A stretch of 22,788 nt of DNA from Cudoniella acicularis (GCA_013054445.1 JAAMPI010000933.1:1-22788); one strand, 5' to 3'. Positions 1 through 11,088 are shown, counted from the first letter of the stretch. The notes: generated by a model from the letters alone, not told the origin. Numbers and translations are program-made.

Positions 1-30
1 GGGTAGGAGTAACTCTCCTTACTCCTACCC
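1..30. repeat. Perfect inverted repeat at the window edge
   Basis: Positions 1-12 (GGGTAGGAGTAA) are the exact reverse complement of 19-30, with a 6-nt spacer. The arms could form a stable 12-bp stem. The element may extend beyond the window start, so its full length is unknown. Confidence 0.8.
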
Positions 31-366
31 ACGGGTACCCATCGAGCAGCCTAGCTATAGGCGCTTCTATATATAATATATAGCATCTAATCCACGCTCG
101 AGTTCTTAAAGAAGGCCCGATTCGCTATAAGGAAGTGGCATATAGAGAGGGGAGAGGGAAGAGATAGCAGGGAAGAGGAGGAAGACTAGGAAGAGGGTGA
201 CTAATCAGTCTTTTATATTATTTCCTTTGTTATCCTTAGGGCCAGACCCTCACTGTCACCTGGAATACTTGGATTACTACCTTTTATAAATGCTATTGAC
301 TCGCTAGGGCTTAAACCCTAGCCGCCCTACTATAGTCTTCGACCTATAAAGGACGTAAAAATGATA

Positions 367-390
367 AATCAATCAATCAATCAATCAATC
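367..390 (+). repeat. (AATC)6 microsatellite
   Basis: Six uninterrupted AATC tetranucleotides, preceded by GATA. Read here as the likely 3' tail of the retroelement fragment to its left; a plain microsatellite is the alternative. Confidence 0.9.
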
Positions 391-391
391 T

Positions 392-715
392 ATAGGCCTG
401 CACGAGCTCATTGAGTTCGGCCCTGCGGAATTAGCGCGTGACTTTTGAGAGTGCTGCTTTTTGGTAAGGCACGTGACAGTAACAATTATGGCCAGTCAAC
501 TTGTTTCATGTATTTAAAGCAGTCCTAGAACCTCAATTAAAGGCAACGCGCTCTGATTTTTAACACTTTTACCTCGGCGAGCTCATGCTATTGATAGACG
601 GTACGAGGAAAAGATAGTGTGTGGCAAACGGCCTTTACTAAAATGACTAGGGAGCCAATTATATCCCCTAGCGGGAAAGGTTTATTTACTGCGATTAATT
701 TAGAATGAAATAACA
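392..715. other. Intergenic stretch downstream of the HET gene
   Basis: No supported gene. It contains a CACGTG hexamer near 471 and AT-rich DNA that would hold the 3' untranslated region of the minus-strand HET gene. Nothing else stands out. Confidence 0.5.
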
Positions 716-3510
716 TTAAATTATCGTGAAAAATACAATTTTCTCTGAATCCTCCCGAATATCTGCCACCGCTTCTCCATGCATGATTCCGAGCACAAAG
801 CAAGGTCCAATATGAATAAAATGGGAGTTGACCTTTCTTAGAATAATTGGCATATCACACCCAAAAAGAATACAGATGAGGTCACTCCTCCGCATTTCTA
901 GAGGACCCCATCCAAGGTATCCGCTCGACGTGATGAATAAAGTGTGAGTCTGCCGAACCGTGTCTCTACGGACAAAACTTCCCAGCAATAGACTCCACTC
1001 TTGCTTCAAAGGCTTATATTGCTCGATTGCTTCATCGATTTCCCTCTGCGTCGCAGAGCTCGTGAACCTACTAGAAGGTAAATTCACAGCAAATACCTCC
1101 TTCCATCGAGGCTTTACTTGGCCCATCCGATTTAATTCGACTAATAGAGGCGTGATAGATTGGCCCCATGCCTTCCCGTCTTTGTCTAAGAAGGCAACTC
1201 GAATAAGCGCATGTTCAAGTAGCATTCCATTAGGATAAGGCCTGTCTTTATTGGCAGCCAAGTATTGGGCAGAAAAGTCAAGGAACTCCTCATCATTTTG
1301 AATGTGATTCTCGCATCTATGGACCTCCGCGAAGATCAATCCCCGAGCTTTTAGTGCGCGATCCTCAAAGGCCCAGATTCTTTTCCACATTTCGTTCGGT
1401 AGAGCATGGTCCGCACACCATGTTTTGTCCATCTTCATCTCATAATCATAACCGTCGGTCTTCGATAAGGCATCCCAATTCGGTGCCCAGCTTGGTATGA
1501 ATAAAAAATATGGATCTCGAGCACGTGAATAGATGCCAAATCCCGAATGCCGTAGAAATGAAAGGCGGTAGTATGCAAATGCCCACAGTTTTCCGTAATC
1601 GCAGTACACCTCCTCGACAGATTTAGAATAGTTCGGGATGACTCCTACGGGACAGGTCAAGCCAAGTTTGCTATAAATATGGTCTCTTGGATCGGTTGCC
1701 TGATATTCGGTAGTGGAGTAGACAAGCACAAGCCAGAGTTGTAGTCGTGTGCGCTCGTCTATCCCGCTAGCGAGTGCGAATTTCTTGTGAAAAATGAACT
1801 TTCGTGGAATATTGAGATTTAAAAGTTCGAGCCCAGTGCTGGAGGTTATTCCAGCCCACAACCTTATGCTGCAAAATGCCGGACACTCTCGGCCTTGAAC
1901 CCGAGCTAGCCACTGAGACGTGTCTAGAATTTGATTCAACAGCACCGTTTCATCGCCGCACAGAACCGTCGCATATTTGGAAAGAACGATTTCTTGCAGA
2001 ATCCAGGCTCGAACCCAGTATGTACGATGAAAAAGCTTTTGAATACTCTGCCAGATTGAATTGAGCTGTGAATCCGCTGCATCTGCTGCATCATTTTCCA
2101 TGATATCGGTGTTTCCCTGCTGAAGCCAGAGCAGATCATCCTCCCCTTCCTGAATTTGTCCTACGTGCTCTGAGATTCGGCGCAGAGATTTTATTGCCAG
2201 AGAGCTATTGTCACTCTCCTTTCCTATCCAGCACAGAGTGGTGACAGCGAAACGGTAGATAGAGCCCATCAGCTGAACTTGGCTGTTTCGCTCTTGAATA
2301 TCCATTTGATTAATACAGATAGCATCCACCCAAAGGTATTGGGTAGGAGAAAATCTACCAGGATGATGTTTGTAGTCATTCCGCAACTGCTGCAAGCACG
2401 ACACAAGATTTGTCGTGACAGTCAATTCGTGCCCATTCACGACTACGGGCAGCGTAGTTCCTGGGTCGCCCCAGACATATGACAAAGCGAAAAACTTGCC
2501 GCTCTGACGTACTAGAGCATCTTTGATCATCGTACATTTGATGGTTTCTTCGCAGTCGTCAGACTGTGGCGGCTCGATCTGTAACAGTCTGATTTCTTGG
2601 CGGGAAGTATCAAGGGGCTCGTAAAAGGAGGATCCAGTTTCCACCTCCGCTGCCTGCTTGGTGCCTTGAGCATACACTGATCTCTCTGCTATGTCTCTGC
2701 GAAACTCAGCGACTTTGCCTGCCGTATTGAGAAATGCATCGTTGTTCTCAAATAATGCTGTCAAATGTTCCACTGCTAGTTTGGTGGCTATGTCCCGAAG
2801 ACTTCGGTCACTCGAAGGCGTTGATTCGTATATGATTTCGATGCTAAGAGGAAACTCAATAGTATTCCAACCTGCTCTAGCCACTGACTCAAATTTGGTT
2901 TTAGCTAGACCTTTCAAGTTAGGAATTTGGTACTTGTCGGCGAGGCCGTAGATTCGAGCGTTGAATATCATCTCTGGAAGGTGGACGCCGTCTGCATATT
3001 CGAATCCGTAGAGGTGCCGAAGCATGGCATTGACAATTATAGGATCGTCATCATGTAGCTCGAGGATGCCAGACTCTGCTTCCTATGCACACAGAGATTT
3101 CAGTATTCCGTTGCGTTCCCAGCTAAGGCTGTGGCAGACTGCAAGATAAATAAGGCCATTACCTCGAACTCTCCATTACATCGTCTCATAAAGAACCTAG
3201 ACTGGCTACAAAGAATGACCCTGTGGAGATTATAGGTGTCATTTTGGCATCGAACGACCAGATCAGAGAAGACCCCAGAATCGAAAAAGCTAGCACTTGT
3301 TAGGTAGCTGATTATTTCCGATAGGGGCGATATCCATACGATGCTAGGCTAGCTCCAAGGGGATTGCCGGGATTAGACATGCCGTGCTGCGGGTCTTGAT
3401 GGATACTCAGCATATGAAGCCCTGTCTACGAGTTGTCTCAAGTCTGGAGTTGAGGTGAGTACGGTTCTGGCTTTGTCAGCCGCTAAAAGAACGGACCAAT
3501 ACAGTAGCAT
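716..3510 (-). CDS. BTB/POZ-HET domain fusion protein (heterokaryon-incompatibility type)
   Basis: Proposed exons on the minus strand: 3510-3407, 3343-3163 and 3082-716 (about 883 residues). Exon 2 and the start of exon 3 encode a BTB/POZ fold: a FSDLVV strand, an LHRVILCSQSRFF helix region, then an ELHDDDP motif, MLRHLYGFEY, and an ARIYGLADKYQIP helix. After a linker, a HET domain begins near residue 255, with LSYVWGD at about 295-301 and WVDAICINQ at about 346-354. The C-terminal half is the usual poorly conserved HET tail. HET proteins trigger allorecognition-associated cell death in Pezizomycotina; BTB domains mediate dimerisation or Cul3 binding. The 80-bp intron 3083-3162 is well supported because it restores the BTB frame. 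The first exon and the 63-bp intron 3344-3406 are uncertain: no in-frame ATG precedes the BTB within exon 2, and the open frame continues upstream of 3510. Confidence 0.82.
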
Positions 3511-3764
3511 CCATTTTCTATGCTGTTCCTCCGCACTCGATTCCTGCGACAGCAAGTCTCTGTCAGCATCTAGAGTCAATATTGGTATCAGTTACGTTCA
3601 AATCTATGATGACAGCCAGGTTCTGTTATCTTCAACCTTATAGTGACCAGTGTTAGCTGTGGCTATGAGCTATGTCCCGAGACTCCCTTCGCATCGCATT
3701 TGCCCCAGTCTCCGGGTTACCCAATGAAGTCTGGCGCCTTAATGCAGGCAATCTCGAAACCTAC

Positions 3765-4052
3765 TCAGGACAATATGCGCAGCAAGATCCCGGGGCGAAC
3801 AGCGAATGGATCTGGGTCGACACACCTGCGAACATCGCGGCTAATGGCTGGCAATACATTTACTTCATCATTAACCCAGTTACATTGGCCGTCACCGCAA
3901 GAGCCTCTGGCACTGGGAACACCGTCTTGCAAGTATGTAATCTGATAGCTGGCGGGGTTGCCACTCAGTACTTGGAATTGGCACATGTTGCTGGCTTTAG
4001 GGAGCAAACCACTATTTCGGCTTGCTACCCAGTTGCACTGAAAGCCATTCCG
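3765..4052 (-). pseudogene. Open frame for a small Cys-containing protein with duplicated QCNWV motif (partial or remnant)
   Basis: A minus-strand frame open from 4052 to a TGA at 3765 has coding-like codon choice (GCC, GGC, GAC, AAC, CGC). The pentapeptide QCNWV occurs twice, about 58 residues apart. The segment between them carries MCQFQVLSGNP and GSCGDG, and an RRCVDP motif follows. The five cysteines suggest an extracellular or secreted protein, but no signal peptide is found. The frame is closed upstream by a TAG (4055-4053) that could be a splice acceptor; no convincing upstream exon with an ATG is visible, and a nearby ATG near 4082 runs into a stop in another frame. I do not recognise the family. 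It may be the last exon of a gene, or a decayed copy. The overlapping plus-strand frame 3672-4061 looks non-coding. Confidence 0.35.
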
Positions 4053-4480
4053 CTACCTTAAGAGGCTATGGTTTGATTCATGGGGAGTTGACTGTATAGA
4101 AATTGGATTTGCGAGGTGGGAACGACACGATGATTAGGTTGGAAAGGGTACCTAGGAGTAATAATGACTGGATGACTGGACGCGGTAAGGATCTCGGGTT
4201 TGTTTCAACCTAACGTGTAATGCTTGAAATATAAGATTTATTAGTATCAACCATGAAATATGATGGGTGAAGGATGGAATTGGTCATAGCTATCCTTCCT
4301 ACTACCTACAAAGCTTCATGCCAATTGATAATCTGCTGGGCTATTCGAGCTCTTCGAATATGTTAAAGTATATGCAAGATTCCTCTGCATAAACATACCG
4401 CGCACCTCCTGATAGAATAAAAATGCTGTGCCGTCAACACAATCCGGAAATCGGTTGGGAGAGATGTTGAAAATGTTGTG

Positions 4481-4488
4481 TATAAATA
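4481..4488 (+). promoter_or_regulatory. TATA-box-like sequence
   Basis: TATAAATA, followed by a CT-rich segment and an ATG at 4540. The spacing fits a fungal core promoter, but a chance match in AT-rich DNA cannot be excluded. Confidence 0.35.
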
Positions 4489-4539
4489 GAGAAAGTCGCG
4501 GTCCCTCGCTCCTATTTCGTCAACCCTGTACAGTAATCC

Positions 4540-4791
4540 ATGAGTCAGCCCCTAACCCCTTTTCGCACGACTCAACCATACCATCAGGACAAAGGAGATG
4601 CAAAGAAGACTTCTACATCTAAGCTAGAGTTTATGAGTAGAACTTCTCTTCATTTCTGCGAGACAAAGGACCACTTACTTGAAAATGCCTCCCTAGAAGT
4701 GTGGAAGACGATCGAGACAAGTCTACAAAGAGTAGGCCCGAGGTTATACGAGAGAAAGGGTATCAACCATCGCATTCATATTCGACATTAG
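4540..4791 (+). CDS. Hypothetical 83-residue protein
   Basis: Single open frame starting at the first ATG after the TATA-like box. The product is polar and basic, with no signal peptide, membrane segment or recognised motif. Codon choice is unremarkable and no introns are apparent. It is listed because the TATA-CT-tract-ATG order looks like a promoter, not because the protein is recognisable. It could equally be a non-coding transcript or chance. Confidence 0.15.
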   Translation: MSQPLTPFRTTQPYHQDKGDAKKTSTSKLEFMSRTSLHFCETKDHLLENASLEVWKTIETSLQRVGPRLYERKGINHRIHIRH

Positions 4792-4916
4792 AACTCATGG
4801 CTCTATCGTACATACATACAATTTCCACCATGCCATTCAACCTTTCCATTCCACATCCCCTCTGCACAGATGTAACCCCGACCAACCCAAGAAAAAATAC
4901 TACTCCGAGAAGCAAG

Positions 4917-7719
4917 TTAATTATCCATTGCCCTGTCGGTCAATGTGACACCAAACTTCTCACCAACGCCCTCATTATTATGCACCTCTCCCAAGCTACC
5001 CACACTGTCTCTCTTCCCCGTTTCGCCTTGGCTCATTCGCGCCAAGCCTACTGGTCGGCGGCCAGCAAATCTTCCACCACCCGCTGCGCCTGATCGTCCA
5101 AGACTGTTCCGCTTCTCAACACCAATCTCACCCCCCATCATACCGTCGTCCATACCTGGGATGTATGTAGCGCTTGTTTGAGGTTGGGATTCACCAGAGC
5201 CGTTTGTGATGTTTTGAAGGGCTACTGATCCATGCGGAGGTTCTGAAGTAGGTATCGCAGCATCCCCTGGAACTTCGAGGCTCATTCTAGCGGCCATGTT
5301 GGCACTGCTGCGATGGGCTCTTGCGTGGTCTGTTGTAGAAGTAGGCGATGTTTGAATGGGGAAACGAGTTTCGGGTCCTCCTGAGCTTCGATCCCGACGA
5401 TGGCCACGACCAGGAGAAGGTGCTGGGCTTGGATTCCGACTTCGAGACCCGCCACCTGCCGCTATAATAGCGCGAGCGCGAGCTTCCATGTTTGCTTTGC
5501 GGTTGCTCTCATCAGAGCTGACTGCCCGAGGACGGGTGTCAACGCTAATGGTATGGGAGAGTGAAGAAGCACGTTTCAGCTCACTAAAAATGGCCACTTT
5601 ATGGGCAAAGAGATCTCGAATAAGCCGGTAAGAGTATTTCTCCTCCATCGTCATCGAAGTTTCAACCCTCGGTCGTAGAATACAAGGCGCAAGCGCCGTA
5701 GCTAAAGCCGCAATATAAGTTTCATCAGCCGATGTCAGCTCGATGAGTCGCGTGAAATGTGTCATAAGAGCATCTAGAGTCGCAATATTGGCAAGTCGAA
5801 GTTGACTGAGCGTATTTTGCAGAACAGAGATTCGTGCAGTATCAGAAGACTCGGATGCTGGAGTTGAGTAAATCGTTTTCATAATTTCGTAAACATGGGA
5901 CGAGACCAAGGAATCTAGATTGTTAGCAAAATTTGGTAGCGGGAGAAAGTACCATACCTGGAAGCTCTAGTAAATACAATTTCAGAACGCTAGCAATAAT
6001 AGGAATTTCAAAGGGCTCCAAAGTTTCAACGTTAAAAGGTTTGCCAGTATTGAGGGCATCTCGGACTCTATGCGTTTGAGGGAGGGGCACATCAACAAGC
6101 CAGACACTTCGTCTCGCTTCGTCTCCCTCAAGATCCGGATATCGATGATCCAAGAAGGTGAGAATGGTGGTGATGATAGCTGGTACGCGCTTTCGGTCAG
6201 CACGTGCTCGGGCTTCAAGATCAACACCAAATGTTTGCTCATCCGCAGAGTTGTAATAATTCTCGTAGACGGTAACCTTGGGTGCAAAACCACCAGTCCT
6301 GTAGTTTTCGAGGAGATACCGAAGATCTCCCACAGGTTGTACCGTCTCCTGGTAGAGCATCATTTTGTCAACCGTGGATTGCAAACTGGGGATGACATTG
6401 CTGATAGTTCCTGAGAAGTCTAAAATAATGGTCTTCATGGCCTTTAGCCTGTCAAGCTCACAGCGTTCCAGGTATCTGAGGTGCTCAACTATGGCTTCTT
6501 CCAGCTGGCAACGGTACAAATCCAGCTTTCGAATCCCAGCCTTGTATCGCTCATCCGCCTCCGCTGCTTCTCTCCGAAGACGATCACCAGGCGTCTCGTT
6601 GGGGTGTGCCGTATTGAGAGGATTCCACCCAGCAAGGTAATCCGAAACGGTGCCGGCAATGGGAGATTCGAGGGTATCGGCCCCATTGGATGCGAGAGAG
6701 AATGTCCGCCCCAAAGCTTGCTTCTTCTCAGGGACCCCAGACCATTGAAAGGCCTTTGGCTTCCACTGATAGAACATCTTTGAGCTGTTGGCAAACACGC
6801 TTCCCACATTTCCAATAAGTCTCAGGAATCCATGCGTGATGAGATCCTGACCAAGGCGTTCGGCGTGGCTGACGCTGGTTGCTCCCATATATTTCTGGAA
6901 ATATTCGACGATATCGGAACCAGCTGTTGTGTTGATATATGTGCCCAGAATCGGGACCTTTGTCTCGCCTAGCTTAATGGTTTGCAAAATATGGGTCAAA
7001 ATCTTCTTGACTTGTTCGGGTTGGTAGATGTCGTCGCCAATTTCCAGCGGCTCATCTTCCTCCTCCTCCCGGTCTTGAACCTTGATCTCGGGGATTTTTG
7101 GTTTCGGGCTTGTCTCGGGATCTTGAAATGCCAGCTTATTCTCCTCCTCGATGTCTTCCACCAGTCGACACTTGGTAAAATAGTGACTGCGTAGCTTCTT
7201 CACAGCTTCGGCTTGCTTGTCGTGTATCTTTATCCGGCCTTGCAGTTCGTCCTGGGAATTCTGAATGCGGGCCTCGTGTGCATCACACCATCTGCTAAAG
7301 GGGGATACGACGAGGTCTCGGATACTTTGTGCAATCTTTCGATGGTTCTTGGCTGCTTCTTCCATTTCCGTCCGGACACCGTCGTACGCCTGTGTAACGT
7401 CAGCCTCATCTCACCGCTTGACCAAGGCGATACCAACCTTTCGCACACTGGCTCCATCGTCACGACCGAAGCCTCCTGTTATTCTATCGGTAGCAGGTCC
7501 GATCTCGCCAAGGCGCATTCCGTACACATCTTCAGCCTCTGCTCGCATCCGCGCAATAGTCAGAATTTGCTGGTTCTCGGCCACTCCCTGCTGGAGCTTT
7601 CCGAAGAGTACGCCCAGTCCTAATATCCTCCATCAGTCTGTATTCTCCCATGATCTTTTGCTAAACTCACCTCCAGCGTAATCGCCGGATGACCAGAAGG
7701 AATCCGCAAAGCCAGGCAT
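4917..7719 (-). CDS. RGD2: F-BAR/DEP/RhoGAP protein (Rgd2-type Rho GTPase-activating protein)
   Basis: Exons on the minus strand: 7719-7671, 7619-7438, 7389-5958 and 5914-4917, giving 886 residues with all phases consistent. The N-terminus (MPGFADSFW, then GLGVLFGKLQQG) is an FCH/F-BAR start. The F-BAR helices continue to about residue 190, are interrupted by a DEP domain (about 203-288), and resume at about 353-445. A RhoGAP domain spans about 464-666, split by the 43-bp intron 5915-5957. It has LANIATL and a LAPCILRP helix, matching RhoGAP conserved blocks. The remaining C-terminus is Ser/Gly/Arg-rich. The domain order F-BAR, internal DEP, RhoGAP is that of yeast Rgd2, which acts on Cdc42/Rho5 at membranes. 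The position where RhoGAPs usually have G-x-[FY]-R-x-S-G instead reads VWLVDV (506-511), so the canonical arginine finger is not seen. Divergent from the dipeptidase gene. Confidence 0.92.
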
Positions 7720-8299
7720 GATTGGCAGGGAGTCGTATGCAGCGTGGATGAGGGATTTAAAGCAAAAGGTTGAAGAAAGATGGGCAGCTCAGCAACACTG
7801 AGACACGTTTCTGCGGAAGCGTTGTCGAGGGCGTAGGTGAGCGAATGGCTGGGGTTGAAATTGACGAGGTGATTCAGGAGCTGCGACCTCCTTAGATTTT
7901 GTCAACTCAGCTCGGGATCCAGATCGCTGGGGGCGGATAGACAATTGATTGTGCGCGCAGGTTGAGGTAGAGGTGGAGATCGGAGATGAAGACGGTGCGT
8001 CTATTGTAGGTGAGGACGGTGATGGGCGCAGAAAAAAAGAGCGTGGATGAAGGCATTCAAAGGATGCGGTTGACCTTCGTATTCTCCAGCTGGCGAACCA
8101 GGAATCTGAAGGTGACGCGCCCAGAATACTCGCTTGGCCTAAAGAGGCTAGCGCGATGTTAGGGCTGATCACGTGTCTTATCAGAAGAGGGAATCAGTTG
8201 CGAAGTTGCGAATCCCGCCCTACTTTGAGCCATGATATTCTAAGCACTCGTTTCACGTCTGAGCATAGAGCAAAAAGTATATCTTCATTTCATCTCATC
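7720..8299. promoter_or_regulatory. Shared divergent promoter region of the RhoGAP and dipeptidase genes
   Basis: 580 bp between two start codons facing away from each other. Contains a CACGTG hexamer (8170-8175). The minus-strand frame 7789-8172 is Ser/Pro-rich low complexity without domain features, and looks like 5' untranslated or promoter DNA. Confidence 0.6.
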
Positions 8300-10027
8300 A
8301 TGTCCTACTCTTCTGAGCAAGATCCTTTATTGCCAAAAGGCCCAGGAGCACCGGAAATCCAAGGCTCCCGACCTCAAAGCGTAAAGGACGCTTACGCCCC
8401 AGCCCCCGCCACCGAGGTTGACGAAACGTCCAGTAACAATATTCAAAACCGACCCAATAACATCTGGCCTCAACTCTTCGGAATATGTGTGTTTGCCGCC
8501 GTATTCTTCATGTTAACACCTCCAAGCCTTTATGATGACATTGCAAAACATTTACGTCCTCGGCCCAATACCGTTGAAGAGCGGGTGAGCCGGATATTGG
8601 AAGAGACGCCACTTATTGGTGAGCCTCAACATTCTTCAAATAATCAACGGTTATTTACTCGACTTATTTTACTAACTCTCATATCACTAAGATGGACATA
8701 ATGATCTTGCAATCATGATCAGATATCTATTCAAGAACCGAATCTATGGTGAAGATTTCACCAAACCTTTTGAACAAGGTGGTATGCCTTATCATGTTGA
8801 TTTGCCACGATTGAAGAAAGGCAAGAATGGAGGAGCATTTTGGAGTGCATATGTTGGTTGTCCTGAAGACGGCACAGACTTCTCAGATGAGAACTATGCC
8901 ATACGTATGTTTTGGTTCCATTTATCCCGTGGTTTTTGGCACCCTTCCTTGGAAATTTATATTATATTTTCTCCTCATACGTTATTTCATTATGGTCTCA
9001 ATGGACTCTCATATTTCAATTTTATATCACCTACTTCCAAATAAACTCTCAAAGTTACCCAATTAACATCAACATAGCCATCGCCTCCACCCTCAGTCAA
9101 ATCGACCTCCTCACCCGCCTCCAACACGCCTACCCAACCCACTTCTCTCCACCCCCAAACAGCACCACCGCCCTCTCTTTCTTTCAAAACAACCAACTCA
9201 TCTCCCCCCTCGCAATTGAAGGCCTCCACCAAATCGGTAACTCCATCTCCAATCTCCGGCACTACTATGACCTCGGCGTCCGCTACGCAACCCTCACTCA
9301 CAACTGCCACAACCCTTACGCAGATGCAGCCCTCATCGAAATCTCCGGCCACACCACCCTCGCGCCCCCCAAATGGGGCGGTGTCTCCCCTCGAGGAAGA
9401 GAACTCATCCACGAGATGAACCGCATAGGCATGATCGTCGACCTCGCACACGTCAGCCAAAACACCATGCGCGACGTGCTAGGCGGCTCACCAGACTGGG
9501 AAGGCAGTCTCGCGCCCCCTATCTTCAGCCATTCTTCCACATATACCATCTGTCCCCATCCACGCAACGTCCCAGACGACATCCTGCAACTCGTGAAGAA
9601 GAAAAATAGCATCGTGATGATAAATTTTAGTCCCGATTTCGTGTCTTGCACTGCCAACTCCTCCAACCCTTACGGAATTCCGGATTTCTATCCCAAGAAT
9701 TCGACACTGGAGCATGTGGTGACCCATATTATACATATTGGCAATCTGATCGGGTATGATCACGTTGGTCTCGGGAGTGATTACGATGGGATTGGCTCTA
9801 CACCAAAAGGATTAGAGGATGTGAGCAAGTTCCCGGATTTGGTAGCTGAGATGCTCAGAAGGGGAATAAGCGACGAGGATGCAGCGAAAGTAGTTGGAGG
9901 AAATGTGTTGAGGGTTTGGGCAGATGTTGATGCTGTTGCAACGAAGTTGCAGGCGAAGGGGGTGAGGCCGCTGGAGGATGAATTGCCGAATCTTTGGGGA
10001 GAGCAGGAGTTCGACAGTATGTTGTAA
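8300..10027 (+). CDS. Membrane dipeptidase, peptidase family M19 (renal dipeptidase type)
   Basis: Exons 8300-8618, 8692-8904 and 9078-10027, 493 residues. Intron 1 has a TACTAAC-type branch site; intron 2 (173 bp) is long for this window. A short Ser/Pro-rich cytoplasmic N-terminus precedes one hydrophobic segment (about 55-72), predicting a type II membrane protein. The M19 zinc ligands are all visible: DGHND (H109, D111), the bridging Glu in IEGLHQIG (E225), DLAHVS (H302) and FSHSS (H329). The GLGSDYDG motif (D412) supplies the further conserved Asp. M19 enzymes hydrolyse dipeptides with a binuclear zinc centre. The splice 107-108 restores the HxD motif exactly, which fixes intron 1. The ATG at 8300 is chosen because the upstream in-frame ATG at 8156 would add an atypical N-terminal extension. 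No sign of inactivation. Confidence 0.93.
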
Positions 10028-11088
10028 ATTGTCATGTCTGTACTATATATTTGTGCATTTGCTATATAAATGCTTTCGTAAAGCTATTTTTCTTAGGATG
10101 CTACAAGACACCCAATTCATTCTTCACCACAACTTCTGAGTTCGCTGTTTCGTCGTTTAAACCATGAGTGGGTCGCAACACGTTAGAGTACAAGAAAGAA
10201 TTGCATTAGCGCGACAAGTAATTTTAATTAACTAGAGTTAGTGAATTTGGTTTTACGGCTTTCATGTTACGCTACGGTGTCTTTGAACTTATAGTTATTT
10301 AACAGTTTTAACGTGTTTAGAGGTGATTCGCGAAGTATATCCTACCCGCGGCGGAAAAATAGGGGGAGAGGGCTGCAGTTCAAAACTACTACGAAAACCA
10401 ACTTGCTCTAAATTTTTCAATTCAATATTCAAGTGCAGACTCGAAATCAATCAAGAAACTTTAGTATAAATCCGGAAACCTCACAGCGAAGGTGTAGTTG
10501 CCCTGTGACATTGAAGTTCCTCTCGTGATTCGCGAGTCTGGCGTCATCTCGGCGTCTGGTGTCGAGCTCCCGCCACATGCAGCTCGCAGCTAATCAAACG
10601 ACTCCACATTCTACGAGCAATGGGGATCGTTCTCTTGCTTACAAAATCTTGAACCTTACAAAATGTTACTACCAATAATAGGACATCGGTGGAGTTAACC
10701 CAGAATTTCCTATGTCCGGTTGATGCACCAAGCTATTAAGGTTATTTTCGATGAGATATCAGCGAATAGAGATCGTCAAGTCTGAATAGGAGACACGAAG
10801 TGTGGGATTGGTGATGGAGAGATTGCATCTTGGACGGGACCCGGCACGAAGTCGAGTGGGAGGAGGAGCACATGGGACCACATGAACAAAAGGTGTGCAA
10901 TCGCGTCATACGAAGGGAATTGCGACATTAATGATTGACGACTTAAAAAGAGATATATTAGAACCCATTATCCTCCTGCCAAGCAAAAAGTCTTCTACAC
11001 ATATCAATACATTACTTAACGAGCAGACATCACCAGTCAAAAACAGCACCCAGCACCTTACTCAATACAGGTATCCAACAACAAAAAC
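10028..11088. other. Intergenic stretch between dipeptidase and dioxygenase genes
   Basis: 1061 bp without a supported gene. The left part should hold the dipeptidase 3' end (AT-rich), and the last about 110 bp are AC-rich and look like the 5' leader of the dioxygenase gene. A CCGCGG palindrome within CCCGCGGCGG occurs near 10347, a possible Zn2Cys6-factor site by CGG content. Short coding-like stretches around 10500-10600 on either strand are too brief to call. Confidence 0.5.

Larger units (their letters stand above)
1..391 (+). mobile_element. Probable 3' fragment of a LINE-type (non-LTR) retroelement
   Basis: No gene is supported in this stretch. It ends in six perfect AATC units (367-390), preceded by a perfect 7-bp-arm hairpin (303-322) and a purine-rich tract (about 148-200). 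A short-tandem-repeat tail after a small stem-loop and a decayed coding tail is how many fungal non-LTR elements end, with the 5' part lost by truncation. No reverse-transcriptase motif can be read here, so the assignment rests on the tail architecture only. It could equally be ordinary intergenic DNA with a microsatellite. No target-site duplication is identifiable because the 5' end lies outside the window. Confidence 0.3.
4053..4916. other. Intergenic stretch with one TATA-led small ORF
   Basis: No supported gene between the Cys-containing frame and the RhoGAP gene, whose 3' untranslated region should occupy the right part. The only structured signal is a TATAAATA box (4481-4488) about 52 bp ahead of an ATG at 4540 that opens an 83-codon frame. 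Confidence 0.5.

Noticed and set aside
3672..4061. Plus-strand 129-codon open frame
   Set aside because: It overlaps the minus-strand frame with the duplicated QCNWV motif, has no recognisable motif, and its composition looks like the antisense of coding DNA.
4701..5093. Plus-strand 130-codon open frame
   Set aside because: It runs antisense into the 3' end of the RhoGAP gene and has no domain features.
7789..8172. Minus-strand 127-codon open frame, Ser/Pro-rich
   Set aside because: It sits in the divergent promoter region, is low complexity, and is not connected to a neighbouring gene.
8990..9460. Minus-strand 156-codon open frame
   Set aside because: Antisense shadow of the dipeptidase exon 3, which carries all M19 ligands.
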